From: Synergistaceae bacterium UBA5560
Lineage (GTDB): Bacteria > Synergistota > Synergistia > Synergistales > Aminiphilaceae
DNA length: 21,653 nucleotides
Reading direction: 5' to 3'
Assembly (NCBI GenBank): GCA_002425685.1
Contig: DIMS01000101.1
Span: 282-21,934, forward strand
Shown here: one piece after another, positions 1 to 7,900 of the stretch
Numbering within the stretch: the stretch's first letter is position 1
Layout: every line of letters begins with the position of its first letter
Position numbers and translations under genes: made by a program
Notes under the pieces: generated by a model
What the model was told of the DNA's origin: nothing
The model's input: the letters and a program-made list of their open reading frames with translations, nothing else
Databases searched by the model: none

Positions 1-2
1 AG

Positions 3-485
3 GTGCGGAAACTGGCGGAGGAGTCCAATTCCGCGGCCAAAGAGGTGGAGACCCTCATCGCCTCCCTGCAGAACGATACGGCGAGCACCCTCGATGTGAC
101 CACCCGGGCCGGGGCGGTCATGCGGGAGACCGTCGCCGCCGCTCAGGTTGCACAGAGGGAACTCGGCTCGGTGCTCGAACAGATTTCCCGGGTGAGTGAC
201 GTCATGCAGAATATCGCCGCGGCGGCCCAGGAACAGGCCGCTTCGGCGCAGGAGATGTCCTCGGGTATCGACCAGGTCACACGAGGTACCCTCGAAGTGG
301 TCGAGGCCATGGTGGGCATCGGGAATTCCACGGGAGAAACCGCCAAAGCCTCGGAGAAGGTCGCCGAGGAATCCCAGAGACTTGCCGGTGGAGCGGAGCA
401 TCTCCGGACGCTGCTGGACCAGTTCCGGGTCGAGAAGGAAGAGGAACGTCACGCCAGGTCCGGTTCGGAACTGCGTCCGCTCTAG
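3..485 (+). CDS. Methyl-accepting chemotaxis protein, C-terminal part (5' truncated)
   Basis: This is the cytoplasmic signalling tail of a chemoreceptor, which passes ligand occupancy to CheA/CheW and is adapted by methylation. The frame is open to the window edge, so the GTG at base 3 is probably internal and the sensor, membrane and HAMP parts lie outside. The 160 visible residues are a long Ala/Glu/Gln/Ser-rich coiled coil: an early RKLAEESNSAAKEVETLI segment, then the heptad-patterned QNIAAAAQEQAASAQEMSSG segment, typical of the adaptation bundle of MCPs. It ends in a short charged tail (EKEEERHARSG). No CheR-tethering pentapeptide is seen at the end. A strong hairpin lies about 100 bases downstream. 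The family call is confident; the sensed ligand cannot be told. Confidence 0.93.
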   Translation: MRKLAEESNSAAKEVETLIASLQNDTASTLDVTTRAGAVMRETVAAAQVAQRELGSVLEQISRVSDVMQNIAAAAQEQAASAQEMSSGIDQVTRGTLEVVEAMVGIGNSTGETAKASEKVAEESQRLAGGAEHLRTLLDQFRVEKEEERHARSGSELRPL

Positions 486-583
486 CGGCAGAACGCGCAG
501 AGGATGCCGCGGGGATTTCCCTCCGTTCCGGGCTGAGATGTTCCCGGGGGTCTGAAGAAAAGGAAAGGAAATAAAATAAAAGA

Positions 584-619
584 AAAAGGGAGAAGGAAGA
601 CGCGTTCCTTCTCCCTTTT
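584..619 (+). terminator. Strong hairpin terminator after the chemoreceptor gene
   Basis: A perfect 15-bp inverted repeat (arms 584-598 and 605-619, 6-base loop gacgcg) starts 98 bases after the chemoreceptor stop. The arms are purine-rich on the left and pyrimidine-rich on the right. The right arm itself ends in four Ts, and a short T-rich stretch (caattttt) follows at 625-632. The A-rich run before the left arm lets it work in both directions. It is the best intrinsic terminator in the window. Confidence 0.8.
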
Positions 620-683
620 CGTTGCAATTTTTCAATGTTCTCGAGGTGCTCCTCTCGGAACGATGCAGCCCGGCCAGGATACC

Positions 684-779
684 GGTTGCGGTTCGACTAC
701 GTTGTATCCGCTTCGGGAGAGACTTCGCAAAGGTCACCGACGAGACGAGGTTGCGGTCCGACGACGTTGCATACTCTTC
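684..779. repeat. Imperfect tandem repeat, 65-base period
   Basis: Bases 684-714 and 749-779 match at 26 of 31 positions (both begin ggttgcggt), with a spacing of exactly 65. Each unit can form a GCGGT/GTTG(C/T) hairpin with an 8-base loop, using several G-U pairs if it is RNA. The second unit is the 5' end of the longer repeat shared with the region around 10055. The similarity between units falls off after the first 31 bases. Confidence 0.6.
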
Positions 780-903
780 CATCAATGGGGAACACGGTGG
801 TGCCTGGATATGATCCCTTTGAGGGAGGCGGACGTGGAGAAGTGCTCCTGGGACCAACGACGCGACGGCGGAGCTTCTGGTTCGGGAACACCTCGTCTGA
901 ATT
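749..903 (+). repeat. Dispersed structured repeat, copy 1 (candidate RNA element)
   Basis: This segment aligns with 10055-10208 in the same orientation with one single-base gap. By hand, about 31 of 55 columns match in the 5' part and about 75 of 100 from 804 onward. Blocks such as tttgaggga, gtggagaag, ttcggga and tcgtctgaatt are kept. A hairpin at 753-770 (GCGGT, 8-base loop, GTTGC) corresponds to a GCGAC/GTCGC hairpin in copy 2. GGGAACA (788-794) can pair with TGATCCC (811-817) with one mismatch. A further exact 10-base match (tttttgcgaa, 998-1007) lies beyond about 94 bases of copy-specific sequence. The copy sits between two convergent genes. No known RNA family was recognised. Confidence 0.6.
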
Positions 904-1096
904 CAAGGAACCTCTGAAAAACGCCACGCCAACCTCAGGAAGGCGTGATGTGATCGAGATCGAGAGAAAGAAACCCCTTTCATCAGAGCTTCCTCAATTT
1001 TTGCGAAAAGATACGTAATGCTACTCGTGTCGTCGTGAGTTCGGCGCGGGAAAGCGCACCTTTCCGCTCTGTTCGGAGGACGGCGGGGAGGTCGGC
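904..1096. other. Gene-free stretch between structured repeat and fmdE-like gene
   Basis: No convincing gene is visible here. It contains a perfect 6-bp hairpin, CACGCC (925-930) and GGCGTG (942-947), with an 11-base loop and no T-run. It also contains the tttttgcgaa block (998-1007) that is shared exactly with 10212-10221. The whole interval 486-1096 thus holds a terminator, the tandem repeat and the structured repeat, but no supported coding sequence. Confidence 0.5.
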
Positions 1097-1717
1097 TCAG
1101 TCCTTCCGTCCCGTCCTCTTTTCAAAGCAGGAAAGGCAGAGCGTCTCTCCCTCGAAAAGGCGCCCCCGGGGTTCCATGAAGGTCTCGCCGCAGCAGGCGC
1201 AGGGGACGCTTCGAAAGAGGCGGGCCTTGGGCGGCAGGGACTCCTCGACGGGTTTGATGTCGAAGAGTTCCTCCAGCGGGGCGGCGAGCAGGGCGTCGAT
1301 CCTTTTCTGCCGGATCCGACGCAGCTCCTCCGTTTCCTCCGGAGTGAGTTCCTGCGCCGCAGCCTTGCGTCGCAGCATATCCTGCCTGCTGCCATCATCT
1401 CCGTCCATGCGGAACGGCTTCGCCACGAGGCGGAAGGATTTTCCGTCGCTTCGGCGGTAAAAGCTGAAGGCTACCTTGCCGCGATCCCGGTAGAGAAGGT
1501 TTCCCTTGCCGAAGGTGCATCCCGTGAGAAACTGCACGGCGTCCACGCCGCACATGTCCGTCTCGGTGACCGCCACGATCTCCTCGTCGTCCGCACGGGG
1601 GCCCAGCTCCCGCAGCGCCATCTCGGCGGCGCGGATGCCCAGCGTCAGGCCGGGACACGAGTGCCCGTGAAAGGTGACGACCTGCTGTAACGTTTCCTGC
1701 GACAGTGCGCATGTCAT
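1097..1717 (-). CDS. FmdE-family protein with C-terminal zinc finger
   Basis: A 206-residue member of the FmdE family (named after a gene in methanogen molybdenum formylmethanofuran dehydrogenase operons). The biochemical role in bacteria is not settled; metal handling for molybdenum/tungsten enzymes is often suspected. Seen here: the N-terminal HGHSCPG motif (residues 17-23) with family His and Cys residues, the TETDMCGVDAVQFLTGCTFGKGN stretch, and a C-terminal four-Cys zinc finger (C173, C176, C194, C197). Both domains and the length fit the two-domain bacterial form. The ATG at 1717 is chosen because GGGAG lies 9 bases before it and the homology starts there. The frame stays open far upstream, but only antisense to the transporter gene. 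It is divergent from the metal ABC importer across about 114 bases, which suggests shared control and a common metal theme (inference). Confidence 0.88.
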   Translation of the reverse strand: MTCALSQETLQQVVTFHGHSCPGLTLGIRAAEMALRELGPRADDEEIVAVTETDMCGVDAVQFLTGCTFGKGNLLYRDRGKVAFSFYRRSDGKSFRLVAKPFRMDGDDGSRQDMLRRKAAAQELTPEETEELRRIRQKRIDALLAAPLEELFDIKPVEESLPPKARLFRSVPCACCGETFMEPRGRLFEGETLCLSCFEKRTGRKD

Positions 1718-1758
1718 GAATGAAGACTCCCTTCTGTCCGGACATTCCCGGCGGGCGT

Positions 1759-1786
1759 TTGCCTTTTTCGCCGGGATAGGTACAAT
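1759..1786 (+). promoter_or_regulatory. Probable sigma-70 promoter of the metal ABC importer operon
   Basis: TTGCCT (1759-1764) and TACAAT (1781-1786) are separated by 16 bases, close to the -35/-10 consensus. They lie in the AT-richer gap between the divergent fmdE-like and binding-protein genes. AGGAGG at 1818-1823 then gives an 8-base spacing to the ATG at 1832. An AT-rich patch (aagtttaaaatttg, 1797-1810) follows the -10 box and could hold a regulator site, but no clear operator palindrome was found. Confidence 0.55.
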
Positions 1787-1831
1787 AGTAACACGAAGTT
1801 TAAAATTTGTAGTACGCAGGAGGGCCCAGTC

Positions 1832-3019
1832 ATGACACGCGCTGCAGCAACATGGTGGAGTTTTCGAGCTGCCCGGAGGTCTTCGGGTGCACTTGTCGCA
1901 CTGGTTTTGGTTCTCGTTCTGTCTGTTGCCGCAGGGCTGTCGTTTCCCAGGACCGCCCTCGCGGAGGAGGGGACGAAGACGGTTTCCATTCGGGATGCTC
2001 TCGGCAGGGAACAGGCCGTGCCGCTCCATCCGGAACGGGTGCTTTGTTCCGGATCGGGATGTCTGCGCCTTTTGGTCTATCTCGGCGCCCAGGATCGCGT
2101 GGTGGCGGTGGACAGCATCGAGCACCGCACCAGAGTGGCGGACGCTCGCCCCTACGCGGTGGCGAACCCGCAGTTCCGCGACCTTCCCCTCTTCGGCGAG
2201 TTCCGCGGACAGGACAATCCGGAGCTCGTCGCGGGCCTCGATCCGCAGCCGCAACTGATCTTCAAGACCTACAGCGAAAGCGGCTACGATGCGGTGCAGC
2301 TCCAGGAGAAAACAGGAATTCCCGTGGTGGTGCTCGACTACGGGGACCTCGGGCGGAACCGTGGTGCCTTCTACGAGACGCTTCGGCTCATGGGAACGGT
2401 GCTGGGTGTGGAGGAACGGGCGGAAGCGGTGATCCGCTTCTTCGAGGAAGCCATCGCCGACCTGATACGGCGTGCGGGAGAGGTGCCCGAGGCGGAGCGC
2501 CGAAGCTGCTACGTGGGCGGTATCGGATCGCGCGGCACCCACGGGTTTCAGTCCACGGAGCCCGGCTACCCTCCCTTCCTCTTTCTCTCCGCGCGAAACG
2601 TCGCGGCTGACCCCGCAAAGGGAGACAAACAGCTCCGCCAGGCGGACATCGCCAAGGAGCAGCTTCTTCTGTGGGATCCGGAACTCGTCTTTCTCGATCT
2701 CGGAACACTCGGATCGGGCAAGGAGGCGAACGGCCTGATCGAGCTGAGGACGGATCCCGTCTACCGCTCCCTTTCCGCCGTCTCGGGGGGAAACGTTCAC
2801 GGTGTTCTTCCCTACAACTCCTACACCACCAACTACGGTTCGGTGCTCGCCGATGCCTATTTCATCGGCACCGTTCTCTATCCGGACCGTTTTTCCGACG
2901 TGCGTCCCGAGGCGAAGGCCGACGAGATCTACACGTTCCTCGTGGGGAAACCCCTCTTCGCCCAGTTGGACGAAGCGTTCGAGGGACTCGTTTTCAAGAA
3001 GATCCCCCTGGAGGAGTAG
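1832..3019 (+). CDS. ABC importer substrate-binding protein, iron/metal-chelate (TroA/FecB-like) type
   Basis: A secreted binding protein of 395 residues that delivers its ligand to the permease encoded next. Residues 1-44 form a signal peptide: an Arg-rich start, a Leu/Val core at about 20-37, and likely cleavage after ALA (44) before EEG. There is no lipobox Cys. The mature protein has the helical-backbone type II binding-protein pattern: an ERVLCSGSGCLRLLVYLGA segment, then QDRVVAVD, a middle NPELVAGLDPQPQLIF strand-helix, and a C-terminal lobe ending with the LSAVSGGNVHGVLPYN region. The start is fixed by AGGAGG with 8-base spacing. The family includes siderophore, haem, cobalamin and molybdate (MolA-type) binders. 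The adjoining fmdE-like gene makes molybdate/tungstate or another metal possible, but the ligand cannot be read from sequence. Confidence 0.9.
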   Translation: MTRAAATWWSFRAARRSSGALVALVLVLVLSVAAGLSFPRTALAEEGTKTVSIRDALGREQAVPLHPERVLCSGSGCLRLLVYLGAQDRVVAVDSIEHRTRVADARPYAVANPQFRDLPLFGEFRGQDNPELVAGLDPQPQLIFKTYSESGYDAVQLQEKTGIPVVVLDYGDLGRNRGAFYETLRLMGTVLGVEERAEAVIRFFEEAIADLIRRAGEVPEAERRSCYVGGIGSRGTHGFQSTEPGYPPFLFLSARNVAADPAKGDKQLRQADIAKEQLLLWDPELVFLDLGTLGSGKEANGLIELRTDPVYRSLSAVSGGNVHGVLPYNSYTTNYGSVLADAYFIGTVLYPDRFSDVRPEAKADEIYTFLVGKPLFAQLDEAFEGLVFKKIPLEE

Positions 3020-3022
3020 GGG

Positions 3023-4099
3023 GTGCATCTGGAAGGCGGCTCGACGCCGCGGGGCTACCTGCGCCACCAATTCCGCAAGGGAATGCTGCTTCTCGGAGGC
3101 GGACTTCTGCTCGGATTCCTCTTTCTGCTGGCCCTTTCCCTCGGTGCGGTTTCCATTCCCCCGGGAGAGGTCCTGCGGACGCTCCTGGGGGAGCATGTCT
3201 CCCCCAGGTGGGATATGATCGTGCTCCAGATCCGTCTTCCCCACGCTCTGGCGGCGGTGGTGGCGGGATGGGCGCTCTCGTCGGCGGGTGTGGTGATGCA
3301 GTCTGTGTTGCGCAACCCTCTGGCGTCGCCCTTCACGCTCGGCATTGCCTCGGCGGGGGCCTTCGGGGCGGCTTTTTCGGTGATCCTTCTCGGGACGGGG
3401 GTGATGCGAAGCCGCATGGCCGACGCGGTGCAGATCTCAAGTCCCCTGGAGACCACGGGGATCGCCTTTCTCTTCTGCCTCCTCGCGTCGGGGATCGTGC
3501 TTCTCATCTCCAGAATGCGTCGTGCATCGCCGGAGGCGATGATCCTCGCGGGGGTGGCGCTGAACTCCCTTTTTTCCGCGGGGACCATGTTTCTCCAGTA
3601 TTTCGCCACGGACGTGCAGCTCGCGGCGGTGGTGTTCTGGAGCTTCGGCGACGTGGGGCGTGCGGGCTGGCGGGAACTGTGGATCATGGCTCTCGTCGTG
3701 GGGGTCGCTTCCTTGTTTTTCTTCCGGAACGTGTGGAACTACAACGCCATGGACAGCGGTGACGAGACGGCCCTGGGGCTTGGCGTTCCCGTGGCGCGCC
3801 TCCGGATGTGGTCTCTGGGTGTGGCGTCGCTCCTCACGGCGGTGGTGGTGGCTTTTCTCGGCGTCATCGGCTTCGTGGGGCTCATGGCGCCCCACATGAC
3901 GCGGCGCATTCTGGGGGACGATCACCGCTTTCTGCTCCCCGGGGCGGCCTTTGTGGGTGCCTGCCTTCTCCTTGCGGCGGACACGACGGCCCGGCTCATT
4001 CTGGCGCCGCATGTACTGCCCGTGGCGATCCTCACGGCGTTCCTCGGGGCGCCGGTCTTTCTCTGGCTGCTCTGCAGGAGGTCGAAAAAAACGTGCTGA
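3023..4099 (+). CDS. ABC importer permease, FecCD/BtuC type
   Basis: The integral membrane subunit (358 residues) of the importer. It is full length for the family and very hydrophobic, with about nine to ten membrane segments. Family landmarks are the LRNPLASPFTLGIASAGAFGA region near the first third and the GFVGLMAPHMTRRILGDDHR segment, which forms the coupling loop that contacts the ATPase. GTG at 3023 is used because only three bases separate it from the previous stop and a GGAGTAGGGG ribosome site overlaps that stop. An ATG at 3083 is a possible shorter start that would lose about 20 cytoplasmic residues. Its 3' end overlaps the ATPase start by 7 bases, so the three genes form one operon. 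A single permease gene implies a homodimer in the complex. Confidence 0.92.
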   Translation: MHLEGGSTPRGYLRHQFRKGMLLLGGGLLLGFLFLLALSLGAVSIPPGEVLRTLLGEHVSPRWDMIVLQIRLPHALAAVVAGWALSSAGVVMQSVLRNPLASPFTLGIASAGAFGAAFSVILLGTGVMRSRMADAVQISSPLETTGIAFLFCLLASGIVLLISRMRRASPEAMILAGVALNSLFSAGTMFLQYFATDVQLAAVVFWSFGDVGRAGWRELWIMALVVGVASLFFFRNVWNYNAMDSGDETALGLGVPVARLRMWSLGVASLLTAVVVAFLGVIGFVGLMAPHMTRRILGDDHRFLLPGAAFVGACLLLAADTTARLILAPHVLPVAILTAFLGAPVFLWLLCRRSKKTC

Positions 4100-4857
4100 C
4101 TGTGCAGAATCTCTCTTTTCGCTACGGAGCGGCGCCGGTCCTCTCCGAAATCTCCCTGACGGTGGAACGGGGGGACATCGCGGTGGTTCTCGGCCCCAAC
4201 GGTGCGGGAAAGACCACGCTTCTCAAGTGCCTGAACCGTATCCTCGCTCCCGCCTCGGGAAAGGTGTCGGTGGAAGGGCGCCCTGTTGCCTCCATGAGCC
4301 GGAGCGAACTGGGGCGGACCTTCGCCTACATTCCTCAGACACAACCGGTGACGGAGACCACCGTCTTTGATGCGGTGCTGCTCGGTCGCCGCCCTCACAT
4401 CGCCTGGCGCATGTCCCGGAAGGACGTGACCATGACGGCGGCGATTCTCGACCGAATGGGGCTGGCCGACCTCTCGCTCCGCTATCTGGACGAATTGAGC
4501 GGTGGAGAGCGGCAGAAGGTGGGGATCGCCCGGGCGCTGCTCCAGGAGCCGAAGGTGTTGCTCCTGGACGAGCCGACGAGCAATCTCGATCTCAGGAACC
4601 AGCTTGAGGCCATGGAGACCGTCTCCCGCATCGCCAGGGAGCATGCCATGGCGGTGGTGGTGTCCATGCACGACCTGAATCTGGCGCTCCGCTACGGAAC
4701 GCACTTCTTCTTTCTCAAGAAGGGCTGTCTCGTGGAGAACGCACTTCAGGGGGCGCTCACACGTGATATGGTGGAGCGCGTTTACGACGTCCGGGTGGAG
4801 ATGACCATGCATCGCGGCACCCCCGTGGTGCTCCCCGGAGAGCCGCTGCCGAACTGA
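4093..4857 (+). CDS. ABC importer ATP-binding protein, FecE/BtuD type
   Basis: The cytoplasmic ATPase (254 residues) that powers the importer. All motifs are intact: Walker A GPNGAGKT (34-41), Q-loop Gln at 82, signature LSGGE (135-139), Walker B LLLDE (156-160) and H-loop His at 193 in SMHDLN. The GTG start at 4093 lies inside the permease stop region (GTGCTGA), giving a 7-base overlap and likely translational coupling. AGGAGG at 4076-4081 is 11 bases upstream. Another GTG three codons later is an alternative start. The reading frame extends upstream inside the permease gene but without any similarity to the family. It is the last gene of the operon and converges on the large activase gene 65 bases downstream. 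A loose CGTGACG/CGTCACG pair lies in that gap, but no convincing terminator. Confidence 0.93.
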   Translation: MLTVQNLSFRYGAAPVLSEISLTVERGDIAVVLGPNGAGKTTLLKCLNRILAPASGKVSVEGRPVASMSRSELGRTFAYIPQTQPVTETTVFDAVLLGRRPHIAWRMSRKDVTMTAAILDRMGLADLSLRYLDELSGGERQKVGIARALLQEPKVLLLDEPTSNLDLRNQLEAMETVSRIAREHAMAVVVSMHDLNLALRYGTHFFFLKKGCLVENALQGALTRDMVERVYDVRVEMTMHRGTPVVLPGEPLPN

Positions 4858-4922
4858 ACGGCTAAAGAAGGGAGCCGCTGCCGGAAAACGTGACGGCGAC
4901 TCCACGGTGCGATGACGACGCG

Positions 4923-7900
4923 TCACGAGACCTTTCTGCGGTTCATGGCGGATTTCAGGTACACCTGTTCCCGGAAGGCGGCGATCTCCGCCTGCAGGTT
5001 CGGGTTCGGCGAATCGCCGAAGAAGGCGTGAACCACCGGAACCAGTGCATTGGGCGAACGCCGCCGCCGCTCCCGCGCAAGATCGTTCATGATTGCCGTG
5101 GCGACCCCTTCCTGCATGCAGGTGAAGGGGCCAACGTGGAAGTAGCCGCAGATCTCGGGGCCGCCCTCGCGGCTCCGGAGCCTTCCCTCGATAAATTCGA
5201 AGAAGAGGCCGATGGAGAGGGGTGATTCTCCGGTGATGTGCCGGGAGAAGATGTCCGCTTCCTCGATGCGGGAGAGCACCGTCTCGGGGGAGGGGAGAAC
5301 CTGCCGGTCTTTCGTGACCCCCCGGAAGAGACGGGCCGCCCATTGATCCGCCCAGCTCAGGAAAGCCCTCCCCACCATGCGGACCAGTCCGCTCTTTCTC
5401 TCTCCCGAGAGATGCGCCACGTAGTCCATCCACTCCGAGATGGGTCCCCGTATGACTTCGAGTCCTTCTTGTTCCAGCGTGTGGATCACGAACCGCGTGT
5501 AGGGGTCGTGCTGGCGCATGTAGATCTCTCCCGCGTAGAGGACGAGGGGAAAACGAACGGAGAAGGCCCGGGGGGCGAGGGCGGAGAAACCGTCGAGCGT
5601 CTCCTGTGCCCAGAGGAAGATTCGCCGGGAGAAGATGCCCTGTGTGGCGAGCACCGTCTCCAGTGCCGCAAGACGTTCCTTCCGGTACTCCTCGAAGTGA
5701 TTCCGGTCCGTCGCGTAGGGGCGGAAGCGGAGGGCCGCGTCGTCGAAGGCGTCCGCCAGTCTGGCCGCCATGTAGAGCCCCGTGGCGAGAAGGGCCTTGT
5801 CCCTGAACGAAACGGCTCCGGCGGCGTCGAGAATGTCCAGGTAGGCGTCGTCGCAGGAGGTGCGGAGGATGGGCAGCGTGTCGAAGCCCTGTTGGTCCAG
5901 GAGAATTCGGAGCACCTCCGCGTACTTGCCCAAACGACAGGGGCCGCTCGCCGTGGGAAGGACGAGAAGAAAGGTCGCGCCGACCTGTTCCCTGCCACCG
6001 TGCTCTGTGGCCAGCTCGTCCAGGAAGGCCGTCACGTCTCCCACGGCGCCCTTGAGGGGAAAGCACGTCTCGGTCTTGATGAGTGCCGCGCCGCGCTCCC
6101 GCGACGCCGGAGTGTCCGTGGGAATCGCCCGGGCGGCGATGCCCCGATGGCGGAAGAAGGCCGTGACGATGTGCGACGCGTCCCCCATGTTGGGGACGAG
6201 CCAGCAGCGTTTCCGCGCCCATCCGGTCCGCCGCGTCCGGTCCTCCCCGTCCGGGGAGGATGTGCGGCATTCCGAGGCACGTGTCGCCGCAGCACCGGAC
6301 GCTGCTCCGAGGCAGGGGAGAGCCGGTTCCGCCCCTTCCGTGGAAGCGTTTTCTCCAAGCGGTCCCGTCTTCTGAGAAGGAGATCCCCGTTTTTCCGACA
6401 GGGCGCTTCGGAGGACGATGCGCTCGTGGGCCTCCGCACGGGTCACGAAGGGCGCGTTGTTGGTCTGGGCGTCGGTGACGAGATGGAGGAAGGGTTTGTC
6501 CACCCGGGAGAAAAGCGTTTCCTCCATGAAGAACTTGATGGAATCCGGTCCGCAGGCGAAATTCATCTGCCGGATGGGATAGAGCCCCGGCGTCTCCGCC
6601 ACGAAGAGAGATGCCTTGAGAATGTCCAGGCTGTGGAGCCAGTATTCATTCTCCGCCACTCCTTCCATGGAGAGATGACGGTAGCGGTGCTGCAGGAAGA
6701 TCTGGGGGATGTACCGCATGCCCCGCACCTTGGAGAACATGTGCCCCGACGAGGAGGAGGCCTTCGGATCCAGCACCACGTAGTCGCGTCCCAGCCCGAC
6801 GTAGCCCGGTTCGCCGCTCGTCCGCACCGCGTCGAGGAAGCTGTCGCCGATCCGGGCCAGATCGTTCAGAAAAGCGGCGGTACCAGCGTCGGCGTCGGCG
6901 AAGGCCTCGAGAATGGTCACGTCCGGGACAATTCTTCCGAGCTTCGCTAGGACACGCTTCAGCTCCGTCGCCATGCTTTTACGGTCCCCCAGGTACCACA
7001 CGGGATCGATGCAGCGGTCCCGCAGGCGCCCCAGGGCGTCCCGGAGGATGAACCCCTCGGCTTCGCTGTAGACACAGAACTTGAGATGCGGAGGACGTGT
7101 CTGACGCTCCTCGATGAAAGCGGGATTGAACGCGTAGGCGATGCGCGGTTCCGACGCGGCAAGAAGGGCGTGCCCCGTGGAGATCTTCATGGCGATGCAG
7201 AATTCCGTGCGGGCCCGTTTGATGCCCCGCTGGGCGATGTCGTCGTCCGTCGCGGGAGTGAGCACGGGGAGAAATCCCAGCCGATGGAGCACCCTCGCGG
7301 ACCAGATGCCGAGGTGTCCCAGGGTGGAGTTGCTCCGCCGTATCGCCACGGTGCGCTCCGCGTCCTCCGGGTCCAGTTCGGACAGGTTCTGCCACCGGAT
7401 GCCGTCGAAATGGCGTTCCATCAGGGAGTGGAAGATCTCCACGTAGTCGGGGCGCTCGTGTCCCGAGGTCTCGCTGTTGCCCCGGGGGCAGAATCCTCCC
7501 GTGAGAATGTCCTCTCCCTCCGTGCGGAAGATGCGCAGTTTGCAATTGCGCTGGCCGCAGGAAAGCTCTCCGAAGTGCTCCCGGCAAAGCACCTCCGCGC
7601 TCTCCATGCGGGAGCGGACCGCCTCCCAGCCGCGGAAGGCGCAGCGTGTCTCCCGTCCCTCATTCCTGGCCTTGCGCAGCGAGTCCCGCACCACGAGGGC
7701 CGCCCCCACGGCGCCGAAAAGTTCCCGGTCGGGGTAGGCGTGGATCTCCGTTCCCGTCACGGCGGCGAGTCCCGCGAGGAACGCCTTTCCCAGGGAGGGG
7801 CCTCCCTGGCAGGAGCAGCGTTCTCCCACGGCCTTCCTGCCTCCCACGAACTTGGTGAAATAGCTTTCCGCGGTGCCGCGCACCACCCCGGCGGCGATTT

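Noticed and set aside
684..710. tRNA T-arm (ggttcgac)
   Set aside because: No cloverleaf, acceptor stem or anticodon arm can be formed around it.
684..779. CRISPR array
   Set aside because: Only two imperfect units, no further spacers and no cas genes nearby.
1718..3244. Upstream extension of the fmdE-like frame to a 715-residue minus-strand protein
   Set aside because: It runs antisense through the binding-protein gene, is charged and low in hydrophobic pattern, and has no family motif. The real start with a ribosome site is at 1717.
4891..4930. CGTGACG/CGTCACG pair as a terminator between convergent genes
   Set aside because: Seven pairs around a roughly 29-base loop with no T-run; too weak to call.
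3922..6270. 782-residue minus-strand frame across the permease, ATPase and activase genes
   Set aside because: Arg/Gly/Pro/His-rich translation typical of a shadow frame in GC-rich DNA; it conflicts with three well-supported genes.
5238..6950. 570-residue plus-strand frame opposite the activase gene
   Set aside because: No motif or signal, composition of a mirror frame, and the opposite strand carries clear family motifs throughout. The same holds for plus-strand frames at 7086-8330 and 8364-9620.
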